A DNA stretch of 63,151 nucleotides from Nocardioides speluncae. Its GTDB lineage: Bacteria > Actinomycetota > Actinomycetes > Propionibacteriales > Nocardioidaceae. The first letter of the stretch is position 1. The number at the start of each line of letters is the position of its first letter. The notes below the pieces were generated by a model that made no database searches, was not told the DNA's origin, and saw nothing but the letters and a program-made list of their open reading frames with translations. The position numbers and the translations under genes are program-made. Below are positions 33,650 through 42,271 of this stretch, piece by piece. Location of the stretch: the NCBI RefSeq assembly GCF_003121585.1, contig NZ_QEOO01000029.1, forward strand, positions 1 through 63,151, written 5' to 3'.

Positions 33650-34113
33650 AACGCGATCAGATCGACGCCGGGGGCGGGTGCCCAGTCGCGTTCGGGGGCG
33701 CGGGTGAAGCCGTGCCGGCCGTAGAGCCGGTGCGCGGCGGCCATCTCCTCCAGGCTGGACAGGACGACGCCGGTGCAGCCGCGCTCGGCGAGCACTCTCA
33801 GCGTGTTCGCGACCAGCGCGTCGCCGACGCCCTGCCCGCGCGCCTCGGGTGCGACTGCGAGCATCCGGAACTCACCCTCGCCCGGCCGTCCGATCTCGCG
33901 CCAGGGCGAGTCCTCCGGGCAGATGGTGACGGTGCCGACGATCTGGCCAGCGTCCTCGGCCAGCCACAGCTCCGCCTCGCGGGCCCGCCCGGCGGCATCG
34001 CGGAGGCGGTCGATGTAGCCGTCCTCCGGGCCCTCGGTGAACTCCTCGTACGCCGTCACCGTCAGCTCGCCGACCTTCTCGAGGTCGGCCGGTTCCGCGA
34101 GCCGGATCCGCAT
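33634..34113 (-). CDS. GNAT N-acetyltransferase
   Basis: A 159-residue single-domain acetyltransferase: IRLAEPADLEKVGELTVTAY at the N-terminus, the acetyl-CoA loop VAPEARGQGVGDAL, and AAAHRLYGRHGFTRAPERD at the C-terminus. The acceptor is unknown. It lies 10 bp downstream of the TPP-enzyme gene on the same strand, so probably in one unit with it and the DUF2785 gene. Confidence 0.88.
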   Translation of the reverse strand: MRIRLAEPADLEKVGELTVTAYEEFTEGPEDGYIDRLRDAAGRAREAELWLAEDAGQIVGTVTICPEDSPWREIGRPGEGEFRMLAVAPEARGQGVGDALVANTLRVLAERGCTGVVLSSLEEMAAAHRLYGRHGFTRAPERDWAPAPGVDLIAFYRSL

Positions 34114-34123
34114 CGGAGGCCGC

Positions 34124-35851
34124 CTAGATCCCGAACGTGCTGCGCGGGTAGACCGCGGCCACGTCGGTCACCACGTTGACCAGGTACGGCACACCCGAGG
34201 CGAAGGCGCGGTCGAGTGCCGGGCCGATTTCCCGCGGGTCGGTCACGGTCTCGCCGCCACCGCCCAGTGCCCGCACGACACCGTCGTACGACGCCGCGGG
34301 GTTGAGGTCGGCGGCCACGTCGTACCCGTAGAGCATCTGCATCGGGCCCTTCTCCAGACCCCACGCCGAGTTGTTGCCCATCACCATCACGACCGGCAGG
34401 TTGTGCCGGACCAGGGTGTCCACGTCGAGCAGCGAGAAGCCCGCGGCGCCGTCGCCGAACAGCACCACCACCTGCGACGACGGCCGCGCGATGCGGGCGG
34501 CGATCGCGGCGCCGAGGCCGGCGCCCAGGCAGCCGTACGGGCCCGGGTCCAGCCAGCCACCGGGCCGCTTCGGCTCCACGAACTTGCCGGCGAACGACAC
34601 GAAGTCGCCGCCGTCGCCGATCACCACGGCGTCCTCGGCCAGCCGGGGGAGCAGCTCGCCGTAGATCCGGGCCGGGTGGATCGGGTCGGCCTCGGCGGTC
34701 AGCAGCGCGGCGTCGCGCTCGGCCGCGGCGCGGGCGGTGTCCTGCAGCTCGGTGACCCAGGCGGCCCAGTCCGGCCTGGTCGGCGACGCCTGCACCGCGG
34801 CGAGCACGCCGTCGAGGACCAGCGTGAGGTCGCCGGCCACCGACGCCGCCAGCTCCGCATGCTGCGAGATCTGGGCGGACGAGTCCGCGATGTGTACGAC
34901 GCGGGCCGGCGCGCCACTGCCGTCAGCTCCGCCGAAGACGCCGAAGCCGAGCCGGAAGTCGAGCGGCGTACCGACGACGACCACCAGGTCCGCGCCCTTG
35001 AACGCCGCGCCGCGCGCCTTGGTAACCAGCAGCGGGTGGCCGCCGGGGATCACCCCGCGGCCCATCCCGTTGGTGATCGCCGGCAGCGCCAGGTCCTCGA
35101 CCAGCCGCAGCGCCGCGTCCTCGGCGCCGTCGGCCCAGACGTCGGTGCCGAGCACCAGTACCGGCCGCCGGCTCTCGGCGAGCAGGCGTGCGACGGCCGC
35201 GACCGCGTCGCCGTCCGGCTCGGTCCGCGCCGGGGCGGCCGCGGCCGGGATCGCGGAGGTCGCCTGGTTGAACAGCTCGTCCATCGGTACGTCGACGAAC
35301 GCCGGGCCCCGGTGCGCGGAGCCGGCGACCGAGAACGCCTCGTGCATGCCCTCGGCGATCTCGGCGGCGGTCGGGATGGTCCGCGACACCTTGGCGACCG
35401 GCGCGATGATCGGCGGCTGGTCCAGCTCCTGGAGCAGCCCGGAGCCCCACTTCGCCGCGGGTGCCCGGCCGCCGACCACGACCATGGGCGAGCCGGCGAA
35501 CTGGGCCTGGGTGATCGCGCTGATGCCGTTGGTGACGCCCGGCCCGGCGGTGAGCACGGCGAGTCCCGGCTTGCGGGTCAGCTTGCCGGTCGCCTCGGCC
35601 GCGAAGGCGGCGGTCTGCTCGTGCCGGACGTCGACCAGCCGCATCGGTGGCTCGGCCTTGACCGCGCCGTCGTACATCGGGAAGACGTGTGCCCCCGACA
35701 GCGTGAACATGGTCTCCACACCGTGCGCCCGGGCCACCGCGACCGCGATCTCGCCGGCGTGACCGGTCAGCGCGCCGGGCGTCGTGGGGGGCGGCTCAGG
35801 CTGGGTCTCGGTCCGGGCAGTGGTGGCATCGGTGTCGGGCATGCGCCGCAT
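34124..35851 (-). CDS. Acetolactate synthase-like thiamine-diphosphate enzyme (IlvG type)
   Basis: A 575-residue TPP-dependent enzyme with three domains: the N-terminal pyrimidine-binding domain with the catalytic glutamate in VDVRHEQTAAFAAEATGKL, the middle domain, and the C-terminal diphosphate-binding GDGAAGFSLLDVD...MVMGNNSAWG. It resembles mycobacterial IlvG, a catabolic or anabolic acetolactate synthase homologue; no small subunit gene is near. The first 25 residues are Thr/Pro-rich, and a second ATG at 35842 is possible. Oxalyl-CoA decarboxylase or benzaldehyde-lyase-like activity cannot be excluded. Confidence 0.8.
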   Translation of the reverse strand: MRRMPDTDATTARTETQPEPPPTTPGALTGHAGEIAVAVARAHGVETMFTLSGAHVFPMYDGAVKAEPPMRLVDVRHEQTAAFAAEATGKLTRKPGLAVLTAGPGVTNGISAITQAQFAGSPMVVVGGRAPAAKWGSGLLQELDQPPIIAPVAKVSRTIPTAAEIAEGMHEAFSVAGSAHRGPAFVDVPMDELFNQATSAIPAAAAPARTEPDGDAVAAVARLLAESRRPVLVLGTDVWADGAEDAALRLVEDLALPAITNGMGRGVIPGGHPLLVTKARGAAFKGADLVVVVGTPLDFRLGFGVFGGADGSGAPARVVHIADSSAQISQHAELAASVAGDLTLVLDGVLAAVQASPTRPDWAAWVTELQDTARAAAERDAALLTAEADPIHPARIYGELLPRLAEDAVVIGDGGDFVSFAGKFVEPKRPGGWLDPGPYGCLGAGLGAAIAARIARPSSQVVVLFGDGAAGFSLLDVDTLVRHNLPVVMVMGNNSAWGLEKGPMQMLYGYDVAADLNPAASYDGVVRALGGGGETVTDPREIGPALDRAFASGVPYLVNVVTDVAAVYPRSTFGI

Positions 35852-35852
35852 G

Positions 35853-36704
35853 TTACTGCCGAGGAACCGCGAGAAAGCGAGGGTTGGTGGTCCGAAGTGC
35901 GTCGACCAGCACCAACAGCAGGTCGGAGCGGACCGACGGGTGCGCGGGCGCCAGCGACAGCTGCAGGTAGAGCGCGCGCAGGAACGCCTCCGCGTCGCCG
36001 GTGGTCTGGTACGGGTCGACCGCCATGTCGTAGGCGTGCGCGGTCGCGCCCGCGACGATCCGGGCCACCCAGGGCTCCAGTACCTTCAGTGGCACCACGT
36101 TGCGCCGAAGCACCCTCATCGTGGCCGCGGCCAGCCGGTCCGGCTCGCCGGACTGGAGCAGCCCAGGGGCGGGCAGCAGCAGCCGGTCGGCGAGTACGTC
36201 GAGCATCACGGTGAGCTCGGGCGGCCCGAGCCGCGGCGACTCCGCCAGCGCGCCGATCGCGTCGGAGCCGTGGGCGAGCGCGTGCGCCCAGCCCTTGTTG
36301 GGGACCCAGCCACGCAGGTCGCGCTCGCGGAGGAACCAGCTGGCGATCCGGTCGCCCCACTCCATGATCTTGGTCCCCGGGAGCCGGCTCACCACGGTGT
36401 CGCGCGCAATGCAGTCGCCCAGTACCAGGGCTGAGAAGCTGCGCCGGAAGACCGAGTCGGTGTCGCGCTCACCCAGGCCCACGTCGAGGCCGGTCGCCAT
36501 CCCGTCGCCGAGGCCCGCGAGCAGGTCGTCGTACACCCCACGCCGGATCCAGGCCTCCAGGGTCGGATAGGCGAGTCCGTCGCGCTGCGCGGGGTCCGGT
36601 GAGCCGAGCAGCGTGGTCAGCTCGGCGGTCATGTCGTCCAGCGGGCGGTCAGGCGGTACGGCGAGCCCGCCAGCCAGGACCTGCTGCCAGAACGCCGATG
36701 CCAT
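35853..36704 (-). CDS. DUF2785 domain-containing protein
   Basis: A 283-residue soluble, mainly helical protein: DGLAYPTLEAWIRRGVYDDL, ERDTDSVFRRSFSALVLGDC and LRGWVPNKGWAHALAHGSDA are the conserved blocks of DUF2785, possibly a superhelical repeat fold. The function is not known. It stops 1 bp before the TPP-enzyme start, so the two are probably co-transcribed. Confidence 0.8.
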   Translation of the reverse strand: MASAFWQQVLAGGLAVPPDRPLDDMTAELTTLLGSPDPAQRDGLAYPTLEAWIRRGVYDDLLAGLGDGMATGLDVGLGERDTDSVFRRSFSALVLGDCIARDTVVSRLPGTKIMEWGDRIASWFLRERDLRGWVPNKGWAHALAHGSDAIGALAESPRLGPPELTVMLDVLADRLLLPAPGLLQSGEPDRLAAATMRVLRRNVVPLKVLEPWVARIVAGATAHAYDMAVDPYQTTGDAEAFLRALYLQLSLAPAHPSVRSDLLLVLVDALRTTNPRFLAVPRQ

Positions 36705-36804
36705 AACCCCATCCTGCCAGCCGATGCGGTGGGTTCGCTCGCCACCCTCGCGGCCGATCGCCGCCGATTTGTCCTGTCCTCACTACGCTGAGGCCGTGCC
36801 GACG

Positions 36805-38265
36805 ATGAACGAGCTGGTGCGAGCGCACACCGAGCTGAGCGACGAGGACGTCGCCTGGCTGCACCTGCTCGTGGCGGACTGGCAGATCATCGCCGACCTC
36901 TCATTCGCGGATCTGGTGCTGTGGCTGCCGGACCGCGAGGGGAAGGGCTTCTGGGCAGGCGCGCAGATGCGACCGACCACCGGCCCGACGGCGTACGTCG
37001 ACGACGTGGTCGGCACCTTCATCCCGGTCGGCCGGCGGCCGATGCTGGACGCGGCGTACGCGCAGGGACGGTTGGTTCGCGAGGGCGACCCGGAGTGGCG
37101 CGACGACGTGCCGGTCCGGGTGGAGACAATTCCGGTACGCCGCGGCGACCGGGTGCTGGCCGTGGTCGGCCGCAACACCAACCTGCTCGGCGTCCGCACT
37201 CCGAGCCGGCTGGAGCTGTCCTACCTCCAGACCGCCAGCGACCTGACCCAGATGATCGCCCACGGCTTCTTCCCGTCGCCCGGACCGCGGTCCGACCACG
37301 CGGACACGCCGCGGGTCGGCGACGGCTTCGTCCGGGTGGACGCGACCGGACGGGTCGTCTATGCCAGCCCGAACGCGCTCTCGGTCTATCGGCGGCTCGG
37401 CCTCAGCGGCGACCTGGCCGGGCTGAGCCTGGCCGAGCTCACCCGCGAGCTGGTGCCGGCCCGGCGCCGACCCGATGAGGAGACGGTCAGCGCGGTGCTC
37501 GGCGGCCGGATGCACCGCGACACCGAGATCGGCAGCGACCAAGTCGCGATCATCCTGCGCTCGGTGCCGCTGCGCCCGCAGGGCGACCACATCGGCGCGC
37601 TGATCCTGCTCCGCGACGTCACCGACCTGCGCCGGCGTGACCGTGAGCTGGTCACCAAGGACGCCACCATTCGCGAGATCCACCACCGGGTCAAGAACAA
37701 CCTGCAGACCGTCGCCGCGCTACTGCGGCTGCAGGCCCGTCGGATCGACTCGGCGTCGGCCAAGTCGGCGCTGGAGGAGGCGGTCCGCCGGGTCGGGTCG
37801 ATCGCGATCGTGCACGAGACCCTGAGCCAGGCGGTCGAGGAGAACGTCGCCTTCGACGAGATCGCCGACCGGCTCGGCCGGATGGTGACCGAGGTGTCGG
37901 CGGCGGGCGAGCTGATCGAGGTACGCCGGGACGGCAGCTTCGGCGTACTGCCGTCCGAGGTGGCCACTGCGCTGGCGATGATCCTGACCGAGGTTCTCCA
38001 GAACGCCGCCGAGCACGGCTACGGAGCCGGGCAGGAAGGTGCGTCGAGCGGCCAGATCACGGTGACGGTACGGCGCCTGGTCGGGCGCCTGCACGTCACG
38101 GTCAACGACTACGGCCGCGGGCTGCCCGAGGGCTTCGACCTGGACAGCACCAACCTCGGCCTGTCGATCGTGCGGACGCTGGTCGAGTCCGAGCTCAACG
38201 GTCAGCTGGAAATGACGGCTGGGCACCCGCAGGGCACCCAGGTCGTCATCGACATCCCGGCCTGA
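36805..38265 (+). CDS. pdtaS: Cytosolic sensor histidine kinase PdtaS
   Basis: A 486-residue HisKA_2/HWE-type kinase without membrane helices. An N-terminal GAF-like domain (residues 1-150, WQIIADLSFADLVLWLPDRE) and a PAS domain (160-275) precede REIHHRVKNNLQTVAALLRL, the phospho-acceptor block, and the ATPase domain (NAAEHGYGAG, NDYGRGLPEGFD, TNLGLSIVRTL). Mycobacterial PdtaS (Rv3220c) pairs with PdtaR, an RNA-binding antiterminator, and is likewise next to whiB1. The pdtaR partner is not in this window. ATG 36805 has GAGG 11 nt upstream; GTG 36796 is an alternative. Confidence 0.9.
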   Translation: MNELVRAHTELSDEDVAWLHLLVADWQIIADLSFADLVLWLPDREGKGFWAGAQMRPTTGPTAYVDDVVGTFIPVGRRPMLDAAYAQGRLVREGDPEWRDDVPVRVETIPVRRGDRVLAVVGRNTNLLGVRTPSRLELSYLQTASDLTQMIAHGFFPSPGPRSDHADTPRVGDGFVRVDATGRVVYASPNALSVYRRLGLSGDLAGLSLAELTRELVPARRRPDEETVSAVLGGRMHRDTEIGSDQVAIILRSVPLRPQGDHIGALILLRDVTDLRRRDRELVTKDATIREIHHRVKNNLQTVAALLRLQARRIDSASAKSALEEAVRRVGSIAIVHETLSQAVEENVAFDEIADRLGRMVTEVSAAGELIEVRRDGSFGVLPSEVATALAMILTEVLQNAAEHGYGAGQEGASSGQITVTVRRLVGRLHVTVNDYGRGLPEGFDLDSTNLGLSIVRTLVESELNGQLEMTAGHPQGTQVVIDIPA

Positions 38266-38269
38266 GCCG

Positions 38270-38521
38270 TCAGGCGGACCGCACTCTCGCTCTGGCATTG
38301 CGCCGCTTGAGCGCACGCCGCTCGTCTTCGCTAAGGCCTCCCCAGACCCCGTGGTCCTGACCCGCCTCGAGCGCCCAAGCGAGGCACTGTTCGCGCACCT
38401 CGCAGCGACGGCACACCTGCTTGGCCTCCTCTATCTGGAGGATGGCCGGGCCGGTGTTGCCGATCGGGAAGAACAGCTCCGGGTCCTCATCGAGGCAGGC
38501 GGAGCGATGGCGCCAATCCAT
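38270..38521 (-). CDS. whiB1: WhiB-family iron-sulfur regulator WhiB1
   Basis: An 83-residue Wbl protein. Four cysteines (C9, C37, C40 and C46: ACLDED, QVCRRCEVREQC) hold a [4Fe-4S] cluster, followed by the GVWGG turn and a basic AT-hook-like tail KRRNARARVRS for DNA binding. It binds the housekeeping sigma factor and senses nitric oxide in mycobacteria. An 11-bp palindrome GGGGAATCCCC lies 4 nt before the start, over the ribosome-binding region. It is convergent with pdtaS, 4 bp apart. Confidence 0.93.
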   Translation of the reverse strand: MDWRHRSACLDEDPELFFPIGNTGPAILQIEEAKQVCRRCEVREQCLAWALEAGQDHGVWGGLSEDERRALKRRNARARVRSA

Positions 38522-38626
38522 GGCCGGGGAATCCCCTCTTTCATCAGGTCTCGGCAGCATGCCTCGCAGGCCCTGCCTCGGGTTTGGGTGCCGACGGGCG
38601 TGGCCGTAGGCGGAAGTTGTGCGGCG

Positions 38627-38642
38627 TGTGAATGACTTCACG
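38627..38642. promoter_or_regulatory. CRP/Cmr-type site upstream of whiB1
   Basis: TGTGA-N6-TCACG matches the CRP consensus TGTGA-N6-TCACA at 9 of 10 positions. In Mycobacterium tuberculosis whiB1 is CRP-controlled. The site lies about 106 nt upstream of the whiB1 start and about 83 nt before the divergent membrane-protein gene. Confidence 0.55.
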
Positions 38643-38724
38643 AACGCATCGAATAGAGTTGCAAGAGATGGGGCCGCACACAACCCCTTACGCGAATCAA
38701 ACTCGTCACATCTACTCTTTTCGT

Positions 38725-39114
38725 GTGCAGAGCCCCTCTGGAGACGACCCGCCACCACCTCTGATTGTCGCTGCGTCACTGGCCGTGGTCGAGGGTCTCG
38801 TGCTCGTGGTCCTTGCAGTTGCCGAGCTGATCAACTTCTCATCCGACCGTGCGGTTATGGGTCTGACCACGGCAGCTTTCTTCGTTTTGGCTGGGGTAGC
38901 GCTCATTGGGTGTGCGTACGCCGTCACCCGGCTCCGGCCCTGGGCCCGCAGCCCGATCCTGCTCGCCCAGCTGATCCAGCTCGGCCTCGCCTGGAACTTC
39001 CGCGACAATCCGACCACCGTGGTCGCGATCGCGCTGGCGGTCGTGGCCGCGGTGACGCTGGCCGGCCTGCTTCACCCGGCGAGCATGGAGGCGCTGGCGG
39101 ACGAGTCCCGCTGA
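38725..39114 (+). CDS. Small conserved actinobacterial membrane protein
   Basis: A 129-residue protein with about four membrane helices: LIVAASLAVVEGLVLVVLAV, a second at GLTTAAFFVLAGVALIGCAY, then SPILLAQLIQLGLAW and VVAIALAVVAAVTLAGLL. The region PPPPLIVAASLAVVEG starts the conserved part. GTG 38725 is preferred; an ATG at 38632 would add 31 polar, non-conserved residues. No ribosome-binding site precedes the GTG, so a leaderless mRNA is possible. The function is unknown. Confidence 0.7.
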   Translation: MQSPSGDDPPPPLIVAASLAVVEGLVLVVLAVAELINFSSDRAVMGLTTAAFFVLAGVALIGCAYAVTRLRPWARSPILLAQLIQLGLAWNFRDNPTTVVAIALAVVAAVTLAGLLHPASMEALADESR

Positions 39115-39118
39115 GACC

Positions 39119-39928
39119 TCACTCTTCCAGTGATGTGCGGAGCTGCTCGAGGGTGCGGTTGAGCAGCCGCGAGACGTGCATCTGGGAGACGCCGATCTCG
39201 GCGGCGATCTGGGACTGCGTCATGTTCTTGAAGAAGCGCAGCATCAGGATCGTCTTCTCCCGCGACGGCAGGCTCTCCAGCAGCGGCTTGATCGACTCGC
39301 GGATCTCGACGTGCTCCAGGTTGGCGTCGTCGATGCCGATTGCGTCGAGCATGGTCGCCGCGCCGCCCTCGTCGGAGTTGTCGCCGGCGTCAAGCGAGAG
39401 CGTGGAGTAGGCGTTGCTGGACTCGATGCCCTCGACGATCTCCTCGACGGTGCAGCCGATGTTCTGGGCGAGCTCGGACGGCGTGGGGGAGCGGCCCAGT
39501 GACTGGGTCAGCTCGGCGGTGGCGGCGCTGATCTGCATCCGCAGCTCCTGCAGCCGCCGCGGCACCCGGATCGCCCAGCCCTTGTCGCGGAAGTAGCGCT
39601 TGATCTCGCCGATGATGGTCGGCGTGGCGTACGTCGAGAACTCCACGCCGCGGTCGGTGTCGAACCGGTCGATCGACTTGATCAGGCCGATCGTGCCGAC
39701 CTGCACCAGGTCCTCGAACGGCTCGCCACGGTTTCGGAACCGGCGGGCACAGTGCTCGACCAGCGGTAGGTGCAGGTGGACCAGCGCGTCGCGCGCGCCC
39801 GCACGCGACGCCTCGCTCCCGTCTTCGTCGCGGAACTCCACGAATAGGTCCGCGCTTCGCCGACGGGTGAGCTCGACGCCCGTCAGCTCTGTCTCCACGT
39901 CGATGTCTCCCAAGATGTCCCGGCTCAT
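39119..39928 (-). CDS. SigF/SigB-family stress sigma factor
   Basis: A 269-residue group 3 sigma factor. Region 2 (EPFEDLVQVGTIGLIKSIDR, EFSTYATPTIIGEIKRYFRD), region 3 (RRLQELRMQISAATAELTQS) and region 4 (LPSREKTILMLRFFKNMTQS, VSQMHVSRLLNRTLEQL) are all present. It follows an RsbW-type anti-sigma gene by 14 bp, the usual partner-switch arrangement for general stress or osmotic response. Confidence 0.92.
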   Translation of the reverse strand: MSRDILGDIDVETELTGVELTRRRSADLFVEFRDEDGSEASRAGARDALVHLHLPLVEHCARRFRNRGEPFEDLVQVGTIGLIKSIDRFDTDRGVEFSTYATPTIIGEIKRYFRDKGWAIRVPRRLQELRMQISAATAELTQSLGRSPTPSELAQNIGCTVEEIVEGIESSNAYSTLSLDAGDNSDEGGAATMLDAIGIDDANLEHVEIRESIKPLLESLPSREKTILMLRFFKNMTQSQIAAEIGVSQMHVSRLLNRTLEQLRTSLEE

Positions 39929-39942
39929 CTGGCGAGCCCCCG

Positions 39943-40353
39943 TTAGTTGCCGGTGGCGCTGTGCTCGGAGTGCATGACCAGACGGACCGAGAACTCCGAT
40001 CCCTCGGTGACCGCCTCGGCGGAGGACGCGAGGGTGTTGAGCACGGTCCAGGCGAAGCTGTCGAAGTCGGGCTCCGGTGGGTTCGACGAGGTGACCGAGA
40101 CGCTGATCGTCAGGTCACCGGGCCGCATGAAGAACCGGCAGGTCAGGTCGGACTCGGGGTCGGCCTCCGGCAGCACCATCGCGCACGCCTCGCCGACCGC
40201 GATCCGCAGGTCCTCGATGTCGTCGATGGTGAAGTCGAGCCGCGCGGCGAGCCCGGCAGTCGTCGTACGCAGCACGGACACGAACGCGCTGTCCGCAGGG
40301 AGTCGTAGCTCGACGTCGGCGTGCCCCGTCGCGTGCGTGCTCAATGCGTTCAT
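39943..40353 (-). CDS. RsbW/UsfX-type anti-sigma serine kinase
   Basis: A 136-residue GHKL-type protein. The N-box is DLRIAVGEACAMVL, and the rest follows the RsbW fold; the G-box near the C-terminus is degenerate, as in several SigF antagonists. It would hold SigF inactive until an anti-anti-sigma factor intervenes; none is encoded nearby. ATG 40353 is preferred to 40359 because AAGGA directly abuts the first ATG. Confidence 0.85.
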   Translation of the reverse strand: MNALSTHATGHADVELRLPADSAFVSVLRTTTAGLAARLDFTIDDIEDLRIAVGEACAMVLPEADPESDLTCRFFMRPGDLTISVSVTSSNPPEPDFDSFAWTVLNTLASSAEAVTEGSEFSVRLVMHSEHSATGN

Positions 40354-40437
40354 GACCATGTCCTTACGTCCCGTGCTCCGGCCGTCCGGTGCCGGCTCCC
40401 CGAGCGGGCCGGTCGGTCACACAGTAGCCCGGAGGCG

Positions 40438-41652
40438 TCACCATGTTGTCGACTGGGCGTCCAGTAGCGCGTCCATGACCCGTGGCGCGCAGAACCTGCG
40501 GTTGTAGGCCTTCTCGCCGACCGGCCGCAGCACCTCGAGGGTGACCAGCTGTTCGACCAGCTTGTTGGCACGGCCGTAGGAGAGGTCGAGGTGGCGCTCC
40601 ACGTCGCGGACCGTGAACGACGGGTGCCCGACGGCGTAGTCGACCAGGAAGAACGCGGAGTCGGCCCGCAGCCGCGAGTCGTGTACGACGCGCCGCAGGT
40701 CGTCCTGCACGTCCAGCAGCGCCAGCATCTGCCGGTGGGTCAGCTCCGCGGACTCCCGGATCCCGGTGGCGAAGAAGCGGATCAGCTGATCCCACTCGCC
40801 GTCGGTGCTGACCGCGAGCAGCCGGTCGTAGTAGGCGACGCGGCGCTCCTCGAACCACGGGGAGACGGTCAGCGTCGGCTCGGTCAGGATCCCCAGCGAG
40901 AACAGGTGCATGACGATCAGCAGCCGCCCGATCCGCCCGTTGCCGTCATGGAACGGGTGCAGCGCCTCGAACTGGTAGTGCGCCATCGCCGCTGCCGCGA
41001 CCGGGTCGAGCTCGTCGGACAGGTCGCTCCCGATCCAGTCGACCAGCTGCCGGAACGCGGCCTCCAGGGCAGGCCCTGGTGGCGGCGGGATGTAGCGGGC
41101 GGTCCGGATCGCGAGGTCGCCCGGCCCGAGGTCGCTGCGCCGTCCGATCAGCACCTGGATGTCGCGGATCCGGCCCGACGAGTGATGCTCGGCCCGGGTG
41201 TCGCGGAGCAGCCTGGCCTGCAGGTCGCAGAGCAGAGTGGTGGTGATCGGCCGCTCCTCGCTGACCCACTGGAACGCCAGGTCGGCCGTCACGACGTAGT
41301 TGAGGACCTCGCGCAGGCTGTCGTTGCTCGGGGTCTCCTCGTCGGCGGTGAGGACGTCGGTCAGCGGGGCGTAGGTGCCTTCGAGCGCGGACGTGCTCTG
41401 CGCCTCCATCTGGAGGGTGGGCCGGCGCAGCAGCGAGGGGTTCGGCAGCCGGCGCGCCGTACTGTCCAGCGCGGCGAGCGCCGCCCGCGCGTTGCCGAGC
41501 TCGAGGTGGGTCTTGGCCGACAGTGGCGGCGCTGTGGTCGGCAGCGGCGCCGGCAGGAACGCGCGGTGCTCCCACGGCCCGCGCCGCTGGTCGCGTCCGG
41601 CAATCGCAACCAGCTCCCCAGTCGCGTTCTTGCCGAACATTCGAAGGTCCAC
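40438..41652 (-). CDS. Fic-domain AMPylator with winged-helix domain
   Basis: A 404-residue Fic protein. The catalytic motif HPFHDGNGRIGR is intact, so it should transfer AMP or another nucleotide to a protein hydroxyl. The inhibitory-helix motif (S/T)xxxE(G/N) appears as TSALEG near residue 88, so this is a class II, self-inhibited form. An N-terminal Fic_N segment precedes it, and a winged helix (PSFTVRDVERHLDLSYGRAN) ends the protein. GTG 41652 is the start given; an ATG lies 12 nt further in. Two dyads just upstream suggest autoregulation. Confidence 0.88.
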   Translation of the reverse strand: MDLRMFGKNATGELVAIAGRDQRRGPWEHRAFLPAPLPTTAPPLSAKTHLELGNARAALAALDSTARRLPNPSLLRRPTLQMEAQSTSALEGTYAPLTDVLTADEETPSNDSLREVLNYVVTADLAFQWVSEERPITTTLLCDLQARLLRDTRAEHHSSGRIRDIQVLIGRRSDLGPGDLAIRTARYIPPPPGPALEAAFRQLVDWIGSDLSDELDPVAAAAMAHYQFEALHPFHDGNGRIGRLLIVMHLFSLGILTEPTLTVSPWFEERRVAYYDRLLAVSTDGEWDQLIRFFATGIRESAELTHRQMLALLDVQDDLRRVVHDSRLRADSAFFLVDYAVGHPSFTVRDVERHLDLSYGRANKLVEQLVTLEVLRPVGEKAYNRRFCAPRVMDALLDAQSTTW

Positions 41653-41698
41653 AATGTCACTCTATCGCTCGTTCAGTGACATTTCGCGCTTGAAATGT
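41653..41698. promoter_or_regulatory. Two overlapping dyads upstream of the Fic gene
   Basis: The first is AATGTCACT-N13-AGTGACATT (41653-41683), perfect 9-bp arms. The second is ACATTTC-N6-GAAATGT (41679-41698), perfect 7-bp arms. They directly abut the Fic start codon, consistent with an operator for the protein's own winged helix. Confidence 0.5.
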
Positions 41699-41710
41699 TC
41701 TTGATGGGAA

Positions 41711-41804
41711 GGGCAGTTTCGCTAGGTACCTAGCGAAACTGCCCCACCCGTCGGAAACTTCGTGTGGGCGTGGACAAATTCACTAGGTACCTAGTGAAAC
41801 TGCC
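41711..41804. repeat. Bipartite palindromic repeat, copy 2, inverted
   Basis: Palindrome C (41711-41744) is 34 nt, perfect, with half GGGCAGTTTCGCTAGGT. A linker holding CCCGTCGGAAACTTC (41747-41761), the exact complement of the copy 1 linker core, leads to D (core 41779-41798). D combines the left half of type A with the right half of type B, so it is a hybrid. Confidence 0.85.
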
Positions 41805-41818
41805 CGGGACCCAGGCGC

Positions 41819-42220
41819 TCAGGCCTTCTTGGTCGCCCAGAAGATCTCGGCGATCTCGTCGATCTTGGCGAGGAGCTGGTCGGCGACCGCGGCGTCGAGG
41901 GAGCCCTTGGTGCCGCCGGCGCCGGCGAGCTTGGTGGCCTCGTTGATCAGCGTGTGCAGCTGCGGGTAGGCCTCGAAGTGCGGCGGCTTGAAGTAGTCGG
42001 TCCACAGCACCCACAGGTGGTGCTTCACCAGCTCGGAGCGCTGCTCCTTGATTACCACCGCGCGGGTGCGGAAGTCGGGGTCGTCGTTGTCGGCGAGCTT
42101 CCCGATGAGCGCCTTGATCGACTCGGCCTCGATCCGGGCCTGCGCGGGGTCGTAGACGCCGCACGGCAGGTCGCAGTGAGCCTGGGCGTCGACGGTGGGG
42201 GCGAACAGTCGCGCGAACAT
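41819..42220 (-). CDS. sodN: Nickel superoxide dismutase
   Basis: A 133-residue pro-enzyme. A 14-residue leader (MFARLFAPTVDAQA) precedes the nickel hook HCDLPCGVYDPAQARIE. After cleavage His1, Cys2 and Cys6 bind nickel, and superoxide is dismuted to peroxide and oxygen in the cytoplasm. The remainder is the typical four-helix bundle. It is divergent from its maturation protease gene. Nickel-dependent control by a Fur-type protein is usual, but no clear box was found here. Confidence 0.96.
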   Translation of the reverse strand: MFARLFAPTVDAQAHCDLPCGVYDPAQARIEAESIKALIGKLADNDDPDFRTRAVVIKEQRSELVKHHLWVLWTDYFKPPHFEAYPQLHTLINEATKLAGAGGTKGSLDAAVADQLLAKIDEIAEIFWATKKA

Positions 42221-42271
42221 CCGTGAGAGTCCTCTCGTTGGTTCTTGATCTTGACTGCGACACTACTCCGC

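Noticed and set aside
42221..42271. Nickel-regulator (Nur/Fur) box between sodN and sodX
   Set aside because: No convincing TTGCAA-type inverted repeat was found, only a short GAGAG/CTCTC dyad.
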